Source: Mariniblastus sp964414815
Lineage (GTDB): Bacteria; Planctomycetota; Planctomycetia; Pirellulales; Pirellulaceae
Direction of reading: 5' to 3'
DNA length: 64,000 nucleotides
Assembly (NCBI GenBank): GCA_964414815.1
Contig: CAYPXY010000011.1
Span: forward strand, 1 to 64,000
A program made the translations under genes and the position numbers. Under the pieces are notes generated by a model. That model had not been told where the DNA came from, did not search any database, and worked only from the letters and a program-made list of their open reading frames with translations. Each line of letters begins with the position of its first letter. Position 1 is the stretch's first letter. Positions 26,804 to 35,075 of the stretch are shown in pieces.

Positions 26804-29133
26804 GCAATCTCAACACCACCCGAAAAAACTGGATGCCGCCGGTTGCCAAATCTTCCATCATGTCCGCGACGGGCTATCTGAAGCGTGGTGATGTCTGGGC
26901 CAAAATCGGCTTATGTTTGTTGCTATCGGTGATCCTCTGGGCCTGCATGACGGCCTGGTCACCCGCCTTTCACTATCGCATGCGCCATACGCCTCTCCGG
27001 AATCTTCATGCTCGAGTCGAATTCGAATACGACGATTACAAGCTGACCGAAGATGCCCGCGAACAGACGAAGCGAAAATTTCTCTGTCTCTATGCCAACG
27101 ATACACAGGCGTTGTCGCTAATACGGCAAACCCTGATGCGAGATCTGTTCGAGATTCACGCAAAGCCTTACGAAGGAATTGCTGAAAGTGGCTTGTGGAC
27201 CAAGTTTTACTCCGAGCCGAAAGCCGAAGAGGGGCTTGAGCCTCCTCCCTCCCCCGCGACGGCAGAAGACTATCAACGATTTCGTGAGGCCATCAAAAAT
27301 GATGAGAAGCTGGAATCATTGGAAGCCGCCATTCGAGAGGTATTTCGGGTAGCCAGCGAAAAAGGGTTGCTGGAGAATGTTGAACATGAAGGCGGTCCGG
27401 GGAGCCTGAGCGAAATCGAAGTCTATCCCAAAGGGGCCGATATTGTGGACCGGGAACGGGTAGCGATCTCGGAAGTTCGACTGCCGGAGTTTCTCTCCAC
27501 GTTGCAGGCCAAGCTGCTAGCGCAGCTAAAGAAGTTGCCCGAAGAAAAAATCAGTTCGCCGGAATTTGTTGCGGAGCGAATTTATCACCGGCTGCGACCG
27601 GCCGTCCCGGCCACATTGACTTACGATGCGGTCAACAGTTCGCGGGAGCTAGCAAAGGTACTCGATGCTGTAGGCGTCAAAAAGCGATTATATAAACCGG
27701 GCGAGTCGCTGGAACGCTATCGGCGCGACTTGAGTTTGCGCGGCATTCTTGGCAAGGAGCCGCTGGCCCACGACGATCTGGATTTATTGCGGGCAGAGCA
27801 TAACGCGCTCGTGGCATCCGAAGGAACTACGCCCAAGGTCGTCCGTTCATTTATTTTCATCGGGCTGTGCATGGTGCTGTTCTGGTTCGTTGCCCAGTTT
27901 CTATATTTCCGACATCCCCAATTGCTGGATGATTTCCGGCAGTTCCTGATTTTGGTCACCTTGATGGCGGCCGCCTTGATTGTGGCGACCTTGTTGACGT
28001 TGATACCGGCTTGGAGGGCGGAAATCATTATCGTGATGTTGTTTGCGATGGGGATTGCGATTGCTTACAACAGCGAGTTATCCATGTTCCTAAGCTCGCT
28101 CGTTGCCATGACTTACAGTATTTCCCATGGATTCGGGTTGCCGGAGTTTGCGATCCTGGTGGTCGCATCGACGGCTTCTGCGTTCATGTGCAAACAAATT
28201 CGCAGCCGTACCAAGCTGGTCAATACATCGATGATCGTGGCTATCATGATCTTGCCGGTGGTACTGGGAATTCACTATCTGTTTGGTCAGCCTTTTTCAA
28301 CCGCCTTGGTTACCGAAGGGCTTTGGTTTGCCGCCGGAGCCGGAATTGCTGGGCTGACGATGACAGCCCTGTTGCCGTTTCTCGAAGGGTGGTTCGATGT
28401 GCAGACCGACATTAATCTGCTGGAACTGGGCGATCCCAATAATGTGTTGTTGCGAGAGCTGGTTCAGCGAGCACCGGGCACGTACAACCACAGTATCAAT
28501 GTCGCGTCGATCAGTGAAGCCGCCGCAGAAGCCATCGGTGCCAACGGGTTGTTGTGTCGGGTCGGATCGTATTTTCACGACATCGGCAAGATTCGAAAGC
28601 CGGAATACTTTATCGAGAATCAATCCGGGATCAACAAGCATGATGACCTGAACCCGACGATGAGTACGTTGGTGATCGTGGCCCATGTCAAGGATGGTGC
28701 CGAACTGGCTCGCACGCATGGCTTGCCGAGACGGATTGTCGATCTGATTGAGCAGCATCACGGCACCACCTTGGTCGAGTACTTCTTCAAACGGGCGGAG
28801 AAGCAGCAGGCTGAAAAAGAGGAGTCCCTTCAGGAGGAAGTCGACGAAGCCGATTATCGTTATCCCGGTCCCAAGCCGCAAACGCTCGAGGCCGCTGTGT
28901 TGATGCTGGCCGATTCAGTCGAAAGTGCCAGTCGGACGCTTCGCGAGCCAGCACCGTCGCGGATCGAAAACCTGGTGTTTGACATCAGTCGCAAAAAGCT
29001 GGAAGATGGTCAGTTCGACGAGTGCCCGATTACGCTTCAGCAACTTCACCGCGTTCAAAACAGTCTGATCAAATCCCTTAACGCGATGCACCACGTTCGG
29101 GTTCAGTATCCTGAAAAGCAACAATCCGCATGA
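26800..29133 (+). CDS. 7TM-HD domain protein (PgpH-like, putative cyclic-dinucleotide phosphodiesterase)
   Basis: A 777-residue membrane protein. One N-terminal helix (IGLCLLLSVILWACMTAW, about 38-55), an extracellular 7TMR-HDED domain (about 60-340), seven-helix membrane block (about 350-535), then a cytoplasmic HD domain. In the HD domain TYNHSIN, VGSYFHDIGKIRKPEYF with the HD pair, HVKDGAELARTHGLPRRIVDLIEQHHGT and MLADSVESASR are visible. Family members such as Listeria PgpH hydrolyse c-di-AMP; whether this organism uses c-di-AMP is not shown here. Start and stop overlap phoH and ybeY (ATGA in both cases). Confidence 0.93.
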   Translation: MSNLNTTRKNWMPPVAKSSIMSATGYLKRGDVWAKIGLCLLLSVILWACMTAWSPAFHYRMRHTPLRNLHARVEFEYDDYKLTEDAREQTKRKFLCLYANDTQALSLIRQTLMRDLFEIHAKPYEGIAESGLWTKFYSEPKAEEGLEPPPSPATAEDYQRFREAIKNDEKLESLEAAIREVFRVASEKGLLENVEHEGGPGSLSEIEVYPKGADIVDRERVAISEVRLPEFLSTLQAKLLAQLKKLPEEKISSPEFVAERIYHRLRPAVPATLTYDAVNSSRELAKVLDAVGVKKRLYKPGESLERYRRDLSLRGILGKEPLAHDDLDLLRAEHNALVASEGTTPKVVRSFIFIGLCMVLFWFVAQFLYFRHPQLLDDFRQFLILVTLMAAALIVATLLTLIPAWRAEIIIVMLFAMGIAIAYNSELSMFLSSLVAMTYSISHGFGLPEFAILVVASTASAFMCKQIRSRTKLVNTSMIVAIMILPVVLGIHYLFGQPFSTALVTEGLWFAAGAGIAGLTMTALLPFLEGWFDVQTDINLLELGDPNNVLLRELVQRAPGTYNHSINVASISEAAAEAIGANGLLCRVGSYFHDIGKIRKPEYFIENQSGINKHDDLNPTMSTLVIVAHVKDGAELARTHGLPRRIVDLIEQHHGTTLVEYFFKRAEKQQAEKEESLQEEVDEADYRYPGPKPQTLEAAVLMLADSVESASRTLREPAPSRIENLVFDISRKKLEDGQFDECPITLQQLHRVQNSLIKSLNAMHHVRVQYPEKQQSA

Positions 29134-29588
29134 TCCAGTCTTCCAGCGACGCATTTCGAATCGAGATCGCCGACCAGCAATCGCGGGCGTTGGACAAACA
29201 CTCGGTGGCCGAAGTAGTCAGGATGATCCTGAGTGATGCGGGAATTGTATCGGCGGAGATCAGTATCGCGATGGTCGATTCCAGCGAGATGAGGGAGCTG
29301 AATTGCAAATATCTGAACCACGATTACGATACCGACGTGCTCAGTTTTGTCCTCGAGGAGTCCGATGATTTTTTGGCCGGGCAGTTGATCATCAGTACGG
29401 ATTACGCGGCCAGCAAGGGTGAGGAGCTGGGGATTCCGATGGAGCACGAGTTGTTGCTCTATGCCATCCACGGGACGTTGCACCTGATCGGTTATGACGA
29501 CCTGGACGATGAAACGGCCGGGGAAATGCGGGAGGCGGAGGCCGAATATCTGGGGCGACTGGGAATCCGCCATTTCTGGGAAGACTGA
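29130..29588 (+). CDS. ybeY: endoribonuclease YbeY
   Basis: Zinc-dependent single-strand endoribonuclease for 16S rRNA maturation; 152 residues, normal length. The metal site is AIHGTLHLIGYDDLDDETAGEM: two His are kept, but the third ligand of the usual HGxLHLxGYDH is Asp here. The N-terminal part has MRELNCKYLNHDYDTDVLSFVLEE, matching the family. It overlaps the pgpH-like gene by ATGA and is the last gene of the phoH operon. Confidence 0.94.
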   Translation: MIQSSSDAFRIEIADQQSRALDKHSVAEVVRMILSDAGIVSAEISIAMVDSSEMRELNCKYLNHDYDTDVLSFVLEESDDFLAGQLIISTDYAASKGEELGIPMEHELLLYAIHGTLHLIGYDDLDDETAGEMREAEAEYLGRLGIRHFWED

Positions 29589-29641
29589 TCCCCAATCTGG
29601 GCGGCCAGAAATCACCGCTATCGCAGGGTTGGTATCGTTTC

Positions 29642-29707
29642 AATCCTAACCCGAAGCGTCAGCGAGGGACACTCCTCGTTCCCTTGCTGACGCTGCGGGT
29701 TGGGATT
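29642..29707. repeat. repeat family 3, copy B (hairpin)
   Basis: Arms 29642-29669 and 29680-29707 pair over 28 positions with three mismatches; core AACCCGAAGCGTCAGCGAGG. It lies 53 bp after the ybeY stop, between it and the next gene. Confidence 0.85.
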
Positions 29708-29785
29708 TGGCATTCCCAATCTGGGCATTTTGGGACGGCTGAATTACAATGGAGGGATTACCTCGAATGATTGCCGGAGAAAAGA

Positions 29786-30787
29786 ATGCCATCTGTTGTT
29801 GTCTGTCCAAAATGCGAAACCCGTTATCAGGTTCCCGAAAAAGCGTTGGGTAAGACGCTGCAGTGCAAGAAATGCGGCCAGTCCTTTCCCGCCAAAGTTG
29901 CTGAAGCGGTCGCCGCAGGCAGTTCTTCGGCGTCCACCGCCCCACCCAACCGCCAGCCTCCAGGGCCAGAGATTTCTGCAGAGGTTTACAAACGACTGGG
30001 GCTGGACGGACCTTTCAAACGACCGCCGGAAGTCTTGGCGGATGTGCCGTCGCCTCCCCCTCGAGACATTCTGGGAAATCTGGCCGCCGAACCCGGATTT
30101 GGGACGGAGGAAGTTCGTTCGGGAGGAAATCCCGTATCAAAGAGCAAGGCGACCGATGAACTTCAAGATGTGGTTGTAAATCCGTTTGCAAAGGCAGCAG
30201 CAAAAAATATCAAACGACGCCCGGAGGATTTGAGAGCCAATGGGTATGCGTTTCGTTCCCTGGGGTCGCTTGCAAAAATCATCAGCATCCTTCATTGGAT
30301 GTTACTCGCTCTGGTCGTCATCGGAATTGCCGCCTTGGCGGGAATATTCTATTTCTCGGACTGGAGAAATCTGGAAGAAGGAACCCCTCCTCCAGGGTTT
30401 TTGCTGATGATCATTGGCTATGTAGTGGGGGGACTGATGATGTTAGCGGCGATTATTCTATTGTTTATTTTCATGTACCGGGCAAATGCCAATCTGTGGG
30501 CGATGTCCACCAAAGATCTCAAGTATACCCCTGCCTGGACTGTTATTGCCTGGATTATCCCTTTTGCTTCGCTCGTGTTGCCCGTGATGGCGATGAGCGA
30601 AATCTACAAGGCCAGCCATTCACCAGGTGGAAGCAAATGGAAATCAGCTCCGGCACCGGGAGTCGTGGTTGGCTGGTGGGTTTGTCTTTTGTTCGGTATG
30701 ACGGTACCGATCGCATTGATCCTGCTGCCCAAAGTTGTCACCACGATCAGCAAGAAGCAGGACCGATATGCTGGAGTTGGAGGGTAG
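29786..30787 (+). CDS. zinc-ribbon (MJ0042-like) membrane protein with DUF4328-like domain
   Basis: A 333-residue protein. The ATG at 29786 is preferred (GGAGAAAAG upstream) over a TTG at 29771. The N-terminus is a small zinc ribbon, VCPKCETRYQVPEKALGKTL followed by CKKCGQSF (two CxxC pairs, residues about 6-30), common in planctomycete and myxobacterial proteins. A Pro-rich linker (about 45-110) leads to four membrane helices: about 165-190, 210-240, 255-275 and 295-315. The segment ANLWAMSTKDLKYTPAWTV, and AWIIPFASLVLPVMAMSEIY after it, fits DUF4328. Function unknown. Confidence 0.82.
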   Translation: MPSVVVCPKCETRYQVPEKALGKTLQCKKCGQSFPAKVAEAVAAGSSSASTAPPNRQPPGPEISAEVYKRLGLDGPFKRPPEVLADVPSPPPRDILGNLAAEPGFGTEEVRSGGNPVSKSKATDELQDVVVNPFAKAAAKNIKRRPEDLRANGYAFRSLGSLAKIISILHWMLLALVVIGIAALAGIFYFSDWRNLEEGTPPPGFLLMIIGYVVGGLMMLAAIILLFIFMYRANANLWAMSTKDLKYTPAWTVIAWIIPFASLVLPVMAMSEIYKASHSPGGSKWKSAPAPGVVVGWWVCLLFGMTVPIALILLPKVVTTISKKQDRYAGVGG

Positions 30788-30839
30788 TCGTGGGCAGGCG
30801 GGCAGGTATCCAATTGGCAGGGCAGATATTACTGAGGCG

Positions 30840-30959
30840 GCACTCTACCCGGCGCGCCTGCGCCGACCAGACCTCGCTCTTCCGACTGCAATCCTGAGTT
30901 GAACGCTTTCAGGCGATAACCATAAACGACGTGCGGTCGGCTTCGGCTTGCGGCTAAAC
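30840..30959 (-). repeat. MITE-like repeat family 1, half copy E
   Basis: Contains the internal block GGCGCGCCTGCGCCGACCAG (near 30851) and the end CGGCTTGCGGCTAAAC (30944-30959). The hairpin half of the element is absent. Same orientation as copy C. Occupies most of the 30788-30981 gap. Confidence 0.75.
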
Positions 30960-30981
30960 GGTTTCGCCTGCTGTGATCGGG

Positions 30982-32964
30982 CTACATTTTATCTGCCACT
31001 CGAATGCGCTGGCCCGGTTGGGTCAGCAGCGACACGATCACCAGGGTCAGAAACGACAACGGGATCGTGACGATGCCAGGCTGGCTGAAGGGAATCAAGG
31101 TGGCAATCCACTCCGGTCGCGCCACATGATAGACCTTCTCAAACGTGTCGGCGCTGAGTAAAATCCAGCCTAACGAACTGACCATCCCGACCACCACCGC
31201 TGCGATGATGCCCTGCCGAGTCGTTGGCCGCCAAAACAACAGCATCACCAGCGCCGGCAGATTGGCAGAGGCGGCCACGCTGAATGCCCAGCCGACCAGA
31301 TAGCTGACGTTCATTTTCTCAAAGCTGATGCCCAGCACAATGGCGATCATCCCCACAACCACCGATGCGATTTTAGCGATCCGAACCTGGGTCGCGTCGC
31401 TCATGCTGACGCCCATCGCCGTTTTGAGCAAATCGTGACTGACCGCACCGGCAGAGGCAAGAATCAGCCCGCTGACCGTTCCCAATACTGTCGTGAACGC
31501 GATGGCCGAAATGATGGCGAACAACCACTCACTGATACTGCGCGCCAGCAGCGGAGCGGACATGTTGTCGTTGGTGACGTCCAGAGCACCGCTGGTCATC
31601 GCCCCCAATCCCATGTACAAGGTCAGAATATAAAAACTGCCGATGGCCGCGATTCCAACGATGGTACTTTTTCGAGCCGCTGCTTCATCCTTGACGGTGT
31701 AATACCGGATCAGGATATGAGGTAGCGAGGCCGTACCGCAAAAGAGAGCGAACATCAGTGACAGAAAATTCAACTTCGGCCACAAACCGGGTTGGCGAAT
31801 CCCGCCAAACGTTGGATGTTCGCCCGGTCGCATGATCTGCTCGCCAGCCGTCGGTTTCGGAAAATAGACTTCCATGGCTTTGCCGGAGGAATCGGTCAGC
31901 GTCGCCTTGCGCCACAGAATGATTTCGCTGCTGCTGAGCGTTTGAAGGTATTTCCACGGACCGATGGGGCCGGTACTGGTTTGACCGTCCGGCAATCGAC
32001 GAAGAAAGCCTGTCGGATGCAGTGTGGTCCGGTCGGGAGGCTTCACTTCTGGAGCGGAGCTTGCTTCAAGTTGGTTCTTCGAATCTGAGGGGGGCCAAAG
32101 AGCCTGACATTCCAGCAGCCAGACTCCTTCATCGGAATCCCATCGTTTGAAAATCTGCTTTTGCTCGCCGCCGAGCGGAGCCAACAACCAGAAACCTGCG
32201 GTTTCCCATTGATGGGACACGGAGTCGAGAATTCGTTCGTACCCGTGTTGCGACAACGGCAACGCCACGACGTCCGGATCGTTCAGATCAATCGGTCCCA
32301 GCAAGATCGAAGTGAACTCATAGCCATCGATACCGCCTTGTTTGACTTCCAGACCACGAAACAGAATCAATACCGTTAGCAGCGCGGAAAAAACAACCAG
32401 CAAGGAGCCTTTGATAAATTGAACCCACGTCGTCGATACCATTCCGGCGGTGACAACGATCAGAATCACAACCGCACCGACCAGCACCACACCGGCCCAA
32501 TGAGGAAACCCCAGTAAAGGTTGCACCAGCACGCCCGCTCCCACCATTTGCGGGATCAGATAGAACACGCTGATGGCCAGCGTACTGATGCCGGCGACCA
32601 GCTGAATTCCTTTGGACTGAAATCGGGCGTTGAGTGCATCGGCAAACGTGAACTTGCCCATTCGCTTGAGCGGCTCGGCAATGACAAACAGAGCCACGAT
32701 CCAGCCTGCCAGGTAGCCGATGGAATAGAGAAATCCGTCATATCCATAAAAGGCAATCATGCCGCAAATGCCCAAAAACGAAGCGGCGGAAAGATAGTCC
32801 CCGGCAAAGGCGATTCCGTTGACAAACCAGGGGATCTGCCCATGAGCCGCAAAATATCCGCTGGAGTCACGGGCTTTGCGTCCCAGAAAAACACTCAAGC
32901 CGAGTGTAAAGCCGACGACGGTCAGGAAGACAACAATGGCCATAGCGGAAGGCGTGTTACTCAT
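30982..32964 (-). CDS. sodium:solute symporter, acetate permease (ActP)-like, with large extracytoplasmic insert
   Basis: A 660-residue member of the SSS family, closest in pattern to cation/acetate symporters: WFVNGIAFAGDYLSAASFLG near the N-terminus, AFTTVLGTVSGLILASAGAVSHDLL in the middle and FSVAASANLPALVML near the end. About 13 helices are expected. Between about residues 215 and 365 is a hydrophilic insert (QWETAGFWLLAPLGGEQK and following) absent from ordinary ActP-like proteins of about 550 residues. It overlaps by ATGA with the upstream DUF485 gene, as in yjcH-actP operons, supporting a short-chain carboxylate substrate. Confidence 0.88.
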   Translation of the reverse strand: MSNTPSAMAIVVFLTVVGFTLGLSVFLGRKARDSSGYFAAHGQIPWFVNGIAFAGDYLSAASFLGICGMIAFYGYDGFLYSIGYLAGWIVALFVIAEPLKRMGKFTFADALNARFQSKGIQLVAGISTLAISVFYLIPQMVGAGVLVQPLLGFPHWAGVVLVGAVVILIVVTAGMVSTTWVQFIKGSLLVVFSALLTVLILFRGLEVKQGGIDGYEFTSILLGPIDLNDPDVVALPLSQHGYERILDSVSHQWETAGFWLLAPLGGEQKQIFKRWDSDEGVWLLECQALWPPSDSKNQLEASSAPEVKPPDRTTLHPTGFLRRLPDGQTSTGPIGPWKYLQTLSSSEIILWRKATLTDSSGKAMEVYFPKPTAGEQIMRPGEHPTFGGIRQPGLWPKLNFLSLMFALFCGTASLPHILIRYYTVKDEAAARKSTIVGIAAIGSFYILTLYMGLGAMTSGALDVTNDNMSAPLLARSISEWLFAIISAIAFTTVLGTVSGLILASAGAVSHDLLKTAMGVSMSDATQVRIAKIASVVVGMIAIVLGISFEKMNVSYLVGWAFSVAASANLPALVMLLFWRPTTRQGIIAAVVVGMVSSLGWILLSADTFEKVYHVARPEWIATLIPFSQPGIVTIPLSFLTLVIVSLLTQPGQRIRVADKM

Positions 32965-33212
32965 GTTTCATCCGTTCGGCACATTCGTCCATAGGCCAGC
33001 GCCAACAGAAAAGCCAGTCCGATCAGACTCAACCCCCACCCAATCGCCAGATTGATGCCACCCGCCGGTTTCCAGTCTGTCATTTGCGGGGCGAAGGCAC
33101 TCACCAGTACAAAGGCAAGGTAAAACAGACTGTAACCAGCAAAGAGTTTTAGCCCGAGCCGAGTATTGAACTGATGAGGAGGATGGGGTTGTGGAGAATG
33201 AGGAGCAGGCAC
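32961..33212 (-). CDS. DUF485 (YjcH-like) small membrane protein
   Basis: An 83-residue protein with two membrane helices (LKLFAGYSLFYLAFVLVSAF and IGWGLSLIGLAFLLALAYGR), the layout of DUF485 proteins encoded beside acetate symporters. The start appears to be GTG at 33212, after which a His/Pro-rich lead (PHSPQPHPPHQF) precedes the first helix; no ATG is available. Its stop overlaps the symporter ATG (ATGA). Confidence 0.82.
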   Translation of the reverse strand: MPAPHSPQPHPPHQFNTRLGLKLFAGYSLFYLAFVLVSAFAPQMTDWKPAGGINLAIGWGLSLIGLAFLLALAYGRMCRTDET

Positions 33213-33402
33213 GGTATTTTTTCAGCAGTATTTTGCCAGGAAAATGAATCCTTCCAATATATTCGGAATGATCAGTGAATGACACCTGTCGTATAGGTTT
33301 GTTGAAGAGAGAAGCTGGTTCTGCAATTGTACTCCTGCCGTTTGAGATCGCGAGATGATCAACGTGCGCGCTGAGCGATTGAGGACAATCGCTCTACATT
33401 GT

Positions 33403-33750
33403 TTATTTCAGGTTGTTCTCGTACATCTCTTCGTTGAATCCGACCAGGAGTTTCTTCCCGATACGCAGGGTGGGAGCGCGGAGGTTGCCGCTCGGACCGA
33501 TGATCAGCTTGAGAATCTCATCATCGGCCGGACGGCTTTTTTTCAGGTCGATGTGAACATGCGACTTGCCTTTGGCAATATGGAGATGATGGACTGGATG
33601 GAGCAATTCGAGCGCCTCCGATGGCCCGATTCGATCCTTTCTCGCGTTGACTTCCATCTTGATCGCAATGTTGCGGGCGCCGATCCAGCTCTGGGCTTTT
33701 CTGCAGGTTTCGCATCCAGCGCGATGATAGCTCCAATCGATTTTCTTCAT
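33403..33750 (-). CDS. ArsC/Spx-like thioredoxin-fold protein
   Basis: A 115-residue protein with the ArsC-family beginning IDWSYHRAGCETCRKAQSWI (CxxC at about 13-16) and a later RAPTLRIGKKLLVGFNEE that matches the cis-Pro region RxPxxxxG of the family. The middle (LHPVHHLHIAKGKSHVHID) is His-rich. In true arsenate reductases the resolving residue and an Arg triad are needed; I cannot confirm them, so a Spx/YffB-like redox or regulatory protein is as likely. Lies 46 bp downstream of the tdk stop, same strand. Confidence 0.8.
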   Translation of the reverse strand: MKKIDWSYHRAGCETCRKAQSWIGARNIAIKMEVNARKDRIGPSEALELLHPVHHLHIAKGKSHVHIDLKKSRPADDEILKLIIGPSGNLRAPTLRIGKKLLVGFNEEMYENNLK

Positions 33751-33796
33751 CCTGTGGGTCCTGAAGGTTTCAGTCGCTGTAAGGTACGGGGGAGGA

Positions 33797-34435
33797 TTAC
33801 GGTTGGTCGTCGGTCGCTGTGTTCGTTTCCATGTTCACGAAATCCGGAGGCTGATAGCCGATGGGTGAAACTTGGTCGAGCTGAAATTCCTTCCTCGACA
33901 ACGCAACATAGTTAAGCCCGATTTCGATCTGGTCGCCAGTAACCACGCGATTCCCTTGGGCATCCAGGCGAGCATTCATCGTGGCTTTTTTGCCGGTGTG
34001 GCAAATCGTTTTGATTTCGCCCAGCACATCGGCCCAGGCCAGCAGGTATTTACTTCCCTCAAACGGCTCGCCTCGAAAATCGGTTCGCAGCCCGTAACAG
34101 AGCACGGGAATATTCAGCCGGTCGCAAACCAGTGTCAACTGCAGCACCTGAGCCGCTGTAAGGAACTGGGCTTCATCCAGAAACACGCAACTGACAGGGG
34201 CCTGTTGATGTTCGTGAGTGATGTGCAGGTAGAGGTCGAAATCCGTATCGAAAGCGGGTGCTTCCCTTGTCAGCCCGATGCGCGATGCGATGACTCCGAC
34301 ACCCGCTCGGTGATCAATCGCGGGCGTCAGCAGCAATACTCGCATACCCCGCTCCTCGTAGTTGTGCGCGGATTGCAACAGCGTTGTACTTTTGCCCGCG
34401 TTCATGGCGGAGTAATAGAAATAGAGTTTGGCCAT
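33797..34435 (-). CDS. tdk: thymidine kinase
   Basis: Type II thymidine kinase of the nucleotide salvage pathway; 212 residues. P-loop YYSAMNAGKSTTLLQSAHNY at the N-terminus (Walker A GKST), Walker B VSCVFLDEAQFLT (about residue 85), lasso-type segment LCYGLRTDFRGEPFEGSKYL, and VVTGDQIEIGLNYVALSRKE near the C-terminus. Of the usual four zinc Cys, only one (in CHTG) is obvious, so the zinc site appears reduced. Separated from the STAS gene by a CCTGAAA-type repeat. Confidence 0.94.
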   Translation of the reverse strand: MAKLYFYYSAMNAGKSTTLLQSAHNYEERGMRVLLLTPAIDHRAGVGVIASRIGLTREAPAFDTDFDLYLHITHEHQQAPVSCVFLDEAQFLTAAQVLQLTLVCDRLNIPVLCYGLRTDFRGEPFEGSKYLLAWADVLGEIKTICHTGKKATMNARLDAQGNRVVTGDQIEIGLNYVALSRKEFQLDQVSPIGYQPPDFVNMETNTATDDQP

Positions 34436-34443
34436 GGGGCAGG

Positions 34444-34552
34444 TGTCAGACTTCAGGTTTCAGGTTTCAGACTTCATGATTTGGGTTTCTGACCAGGTTT
34501 GTCATTCTCATTCCTGAAGCCTGAAACCTGCATTCTGAAACCTGAGGCCTGG
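34444..34552. repeat. TTTCAGG / CCTGAAA simple-repeat inverted pair
   Basis: The left part reads CAGACTTCAGGTTTCAGG and the right part is GCCTGAAACCTGCATTCTG with CCTGAGGCCTG, giving an imperfect inverted repeat that fills the gap between the STAS and tdk genes. The same heptamer builds the tandem array at 45323-45385. Confidence 0.75.
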
Positions 34553-34553
34553 T

Positions 34554-34919
34554 TCAACCGAACCAGCCTTTTTTGGAAAACGACTTAATCGCTGACTCTT
34601 CGTCCTTTTCGATCTTGAAAACTTTTCCCAATTTCATCAAATTGAAAACCTCTTCCACATTGGGATTGATATTACAGAGCCTCAAATCCACGTTGGCGGC
34701 GGTACAGTTTTTCGCGAACAGAACCAGCTTGCCAATCATTGCCGAACTCATGAAAGCAACATTCTGGAAGTTCAACACAATTTTTTTGTTCTCGCCGTTA
34801 TTGGCCAAGTCGGTCAGTTGCCGGCCAAGGGCACTGATTCGCGATTCATCAATGATTCGCACATCCTGAAAATAGGCAATCAGAATATCTTCGTGGGTTC
34901 GCTGGATAAGTGTTGACAT
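34554..34919 (-). CDS. STAS-domain protein (anti-sigma factor antagonist-like)
   Basis: A 121-residue STAS domain: ILIAYFQDVRIIDESRISAL at the start, the KIVLNFQNVAFMSSAMIGKL strand-loop with the Ser that is phosphorylated in SpoIIAA-like proteins (about residue 58-59), then DLRLCNINPNVEEVFNLMKL. Such proteins bind anti-sigma kinases or PP2C-type pathways. No kinase or phosphatase partner is adjacent. A short Ser/Lys-rich tail (SFSKKGWFG) follows the domain. Confidence 0.92.
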   Translation of the reverse strand: MSTLIQRTHEDILIAYFQDVRIIDESRISALGRQLTDLANNGENKKIVLNFQNVAFMSSAMIGKLVLFAKNCTAANVDLRLCNINPNVEEVFNLMKLGKVFKIEKDEESAIKSFSKKGWFG

Positions 34920-35075
34920 CAGTTACGTTCCTGAAAACAAATGGATATATGGAGAACGGAATTCATTCCGTTCCATGCAGAGATCGAGGAAAGGGGCGTA
35001 GAACGGAATTCATTCCGTCCTGCGATTTCAATACCATCGATTGTAAGCGAGTGGCGTTAAATGTAAAGCAATCTG

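Noticed and set aside
33403..33750. Arsenate reductase
   Set aside because: Only the ArsC-like fold and CxxC are visible; no other ars genes and the catalytic Arg residues could not be confirmed.
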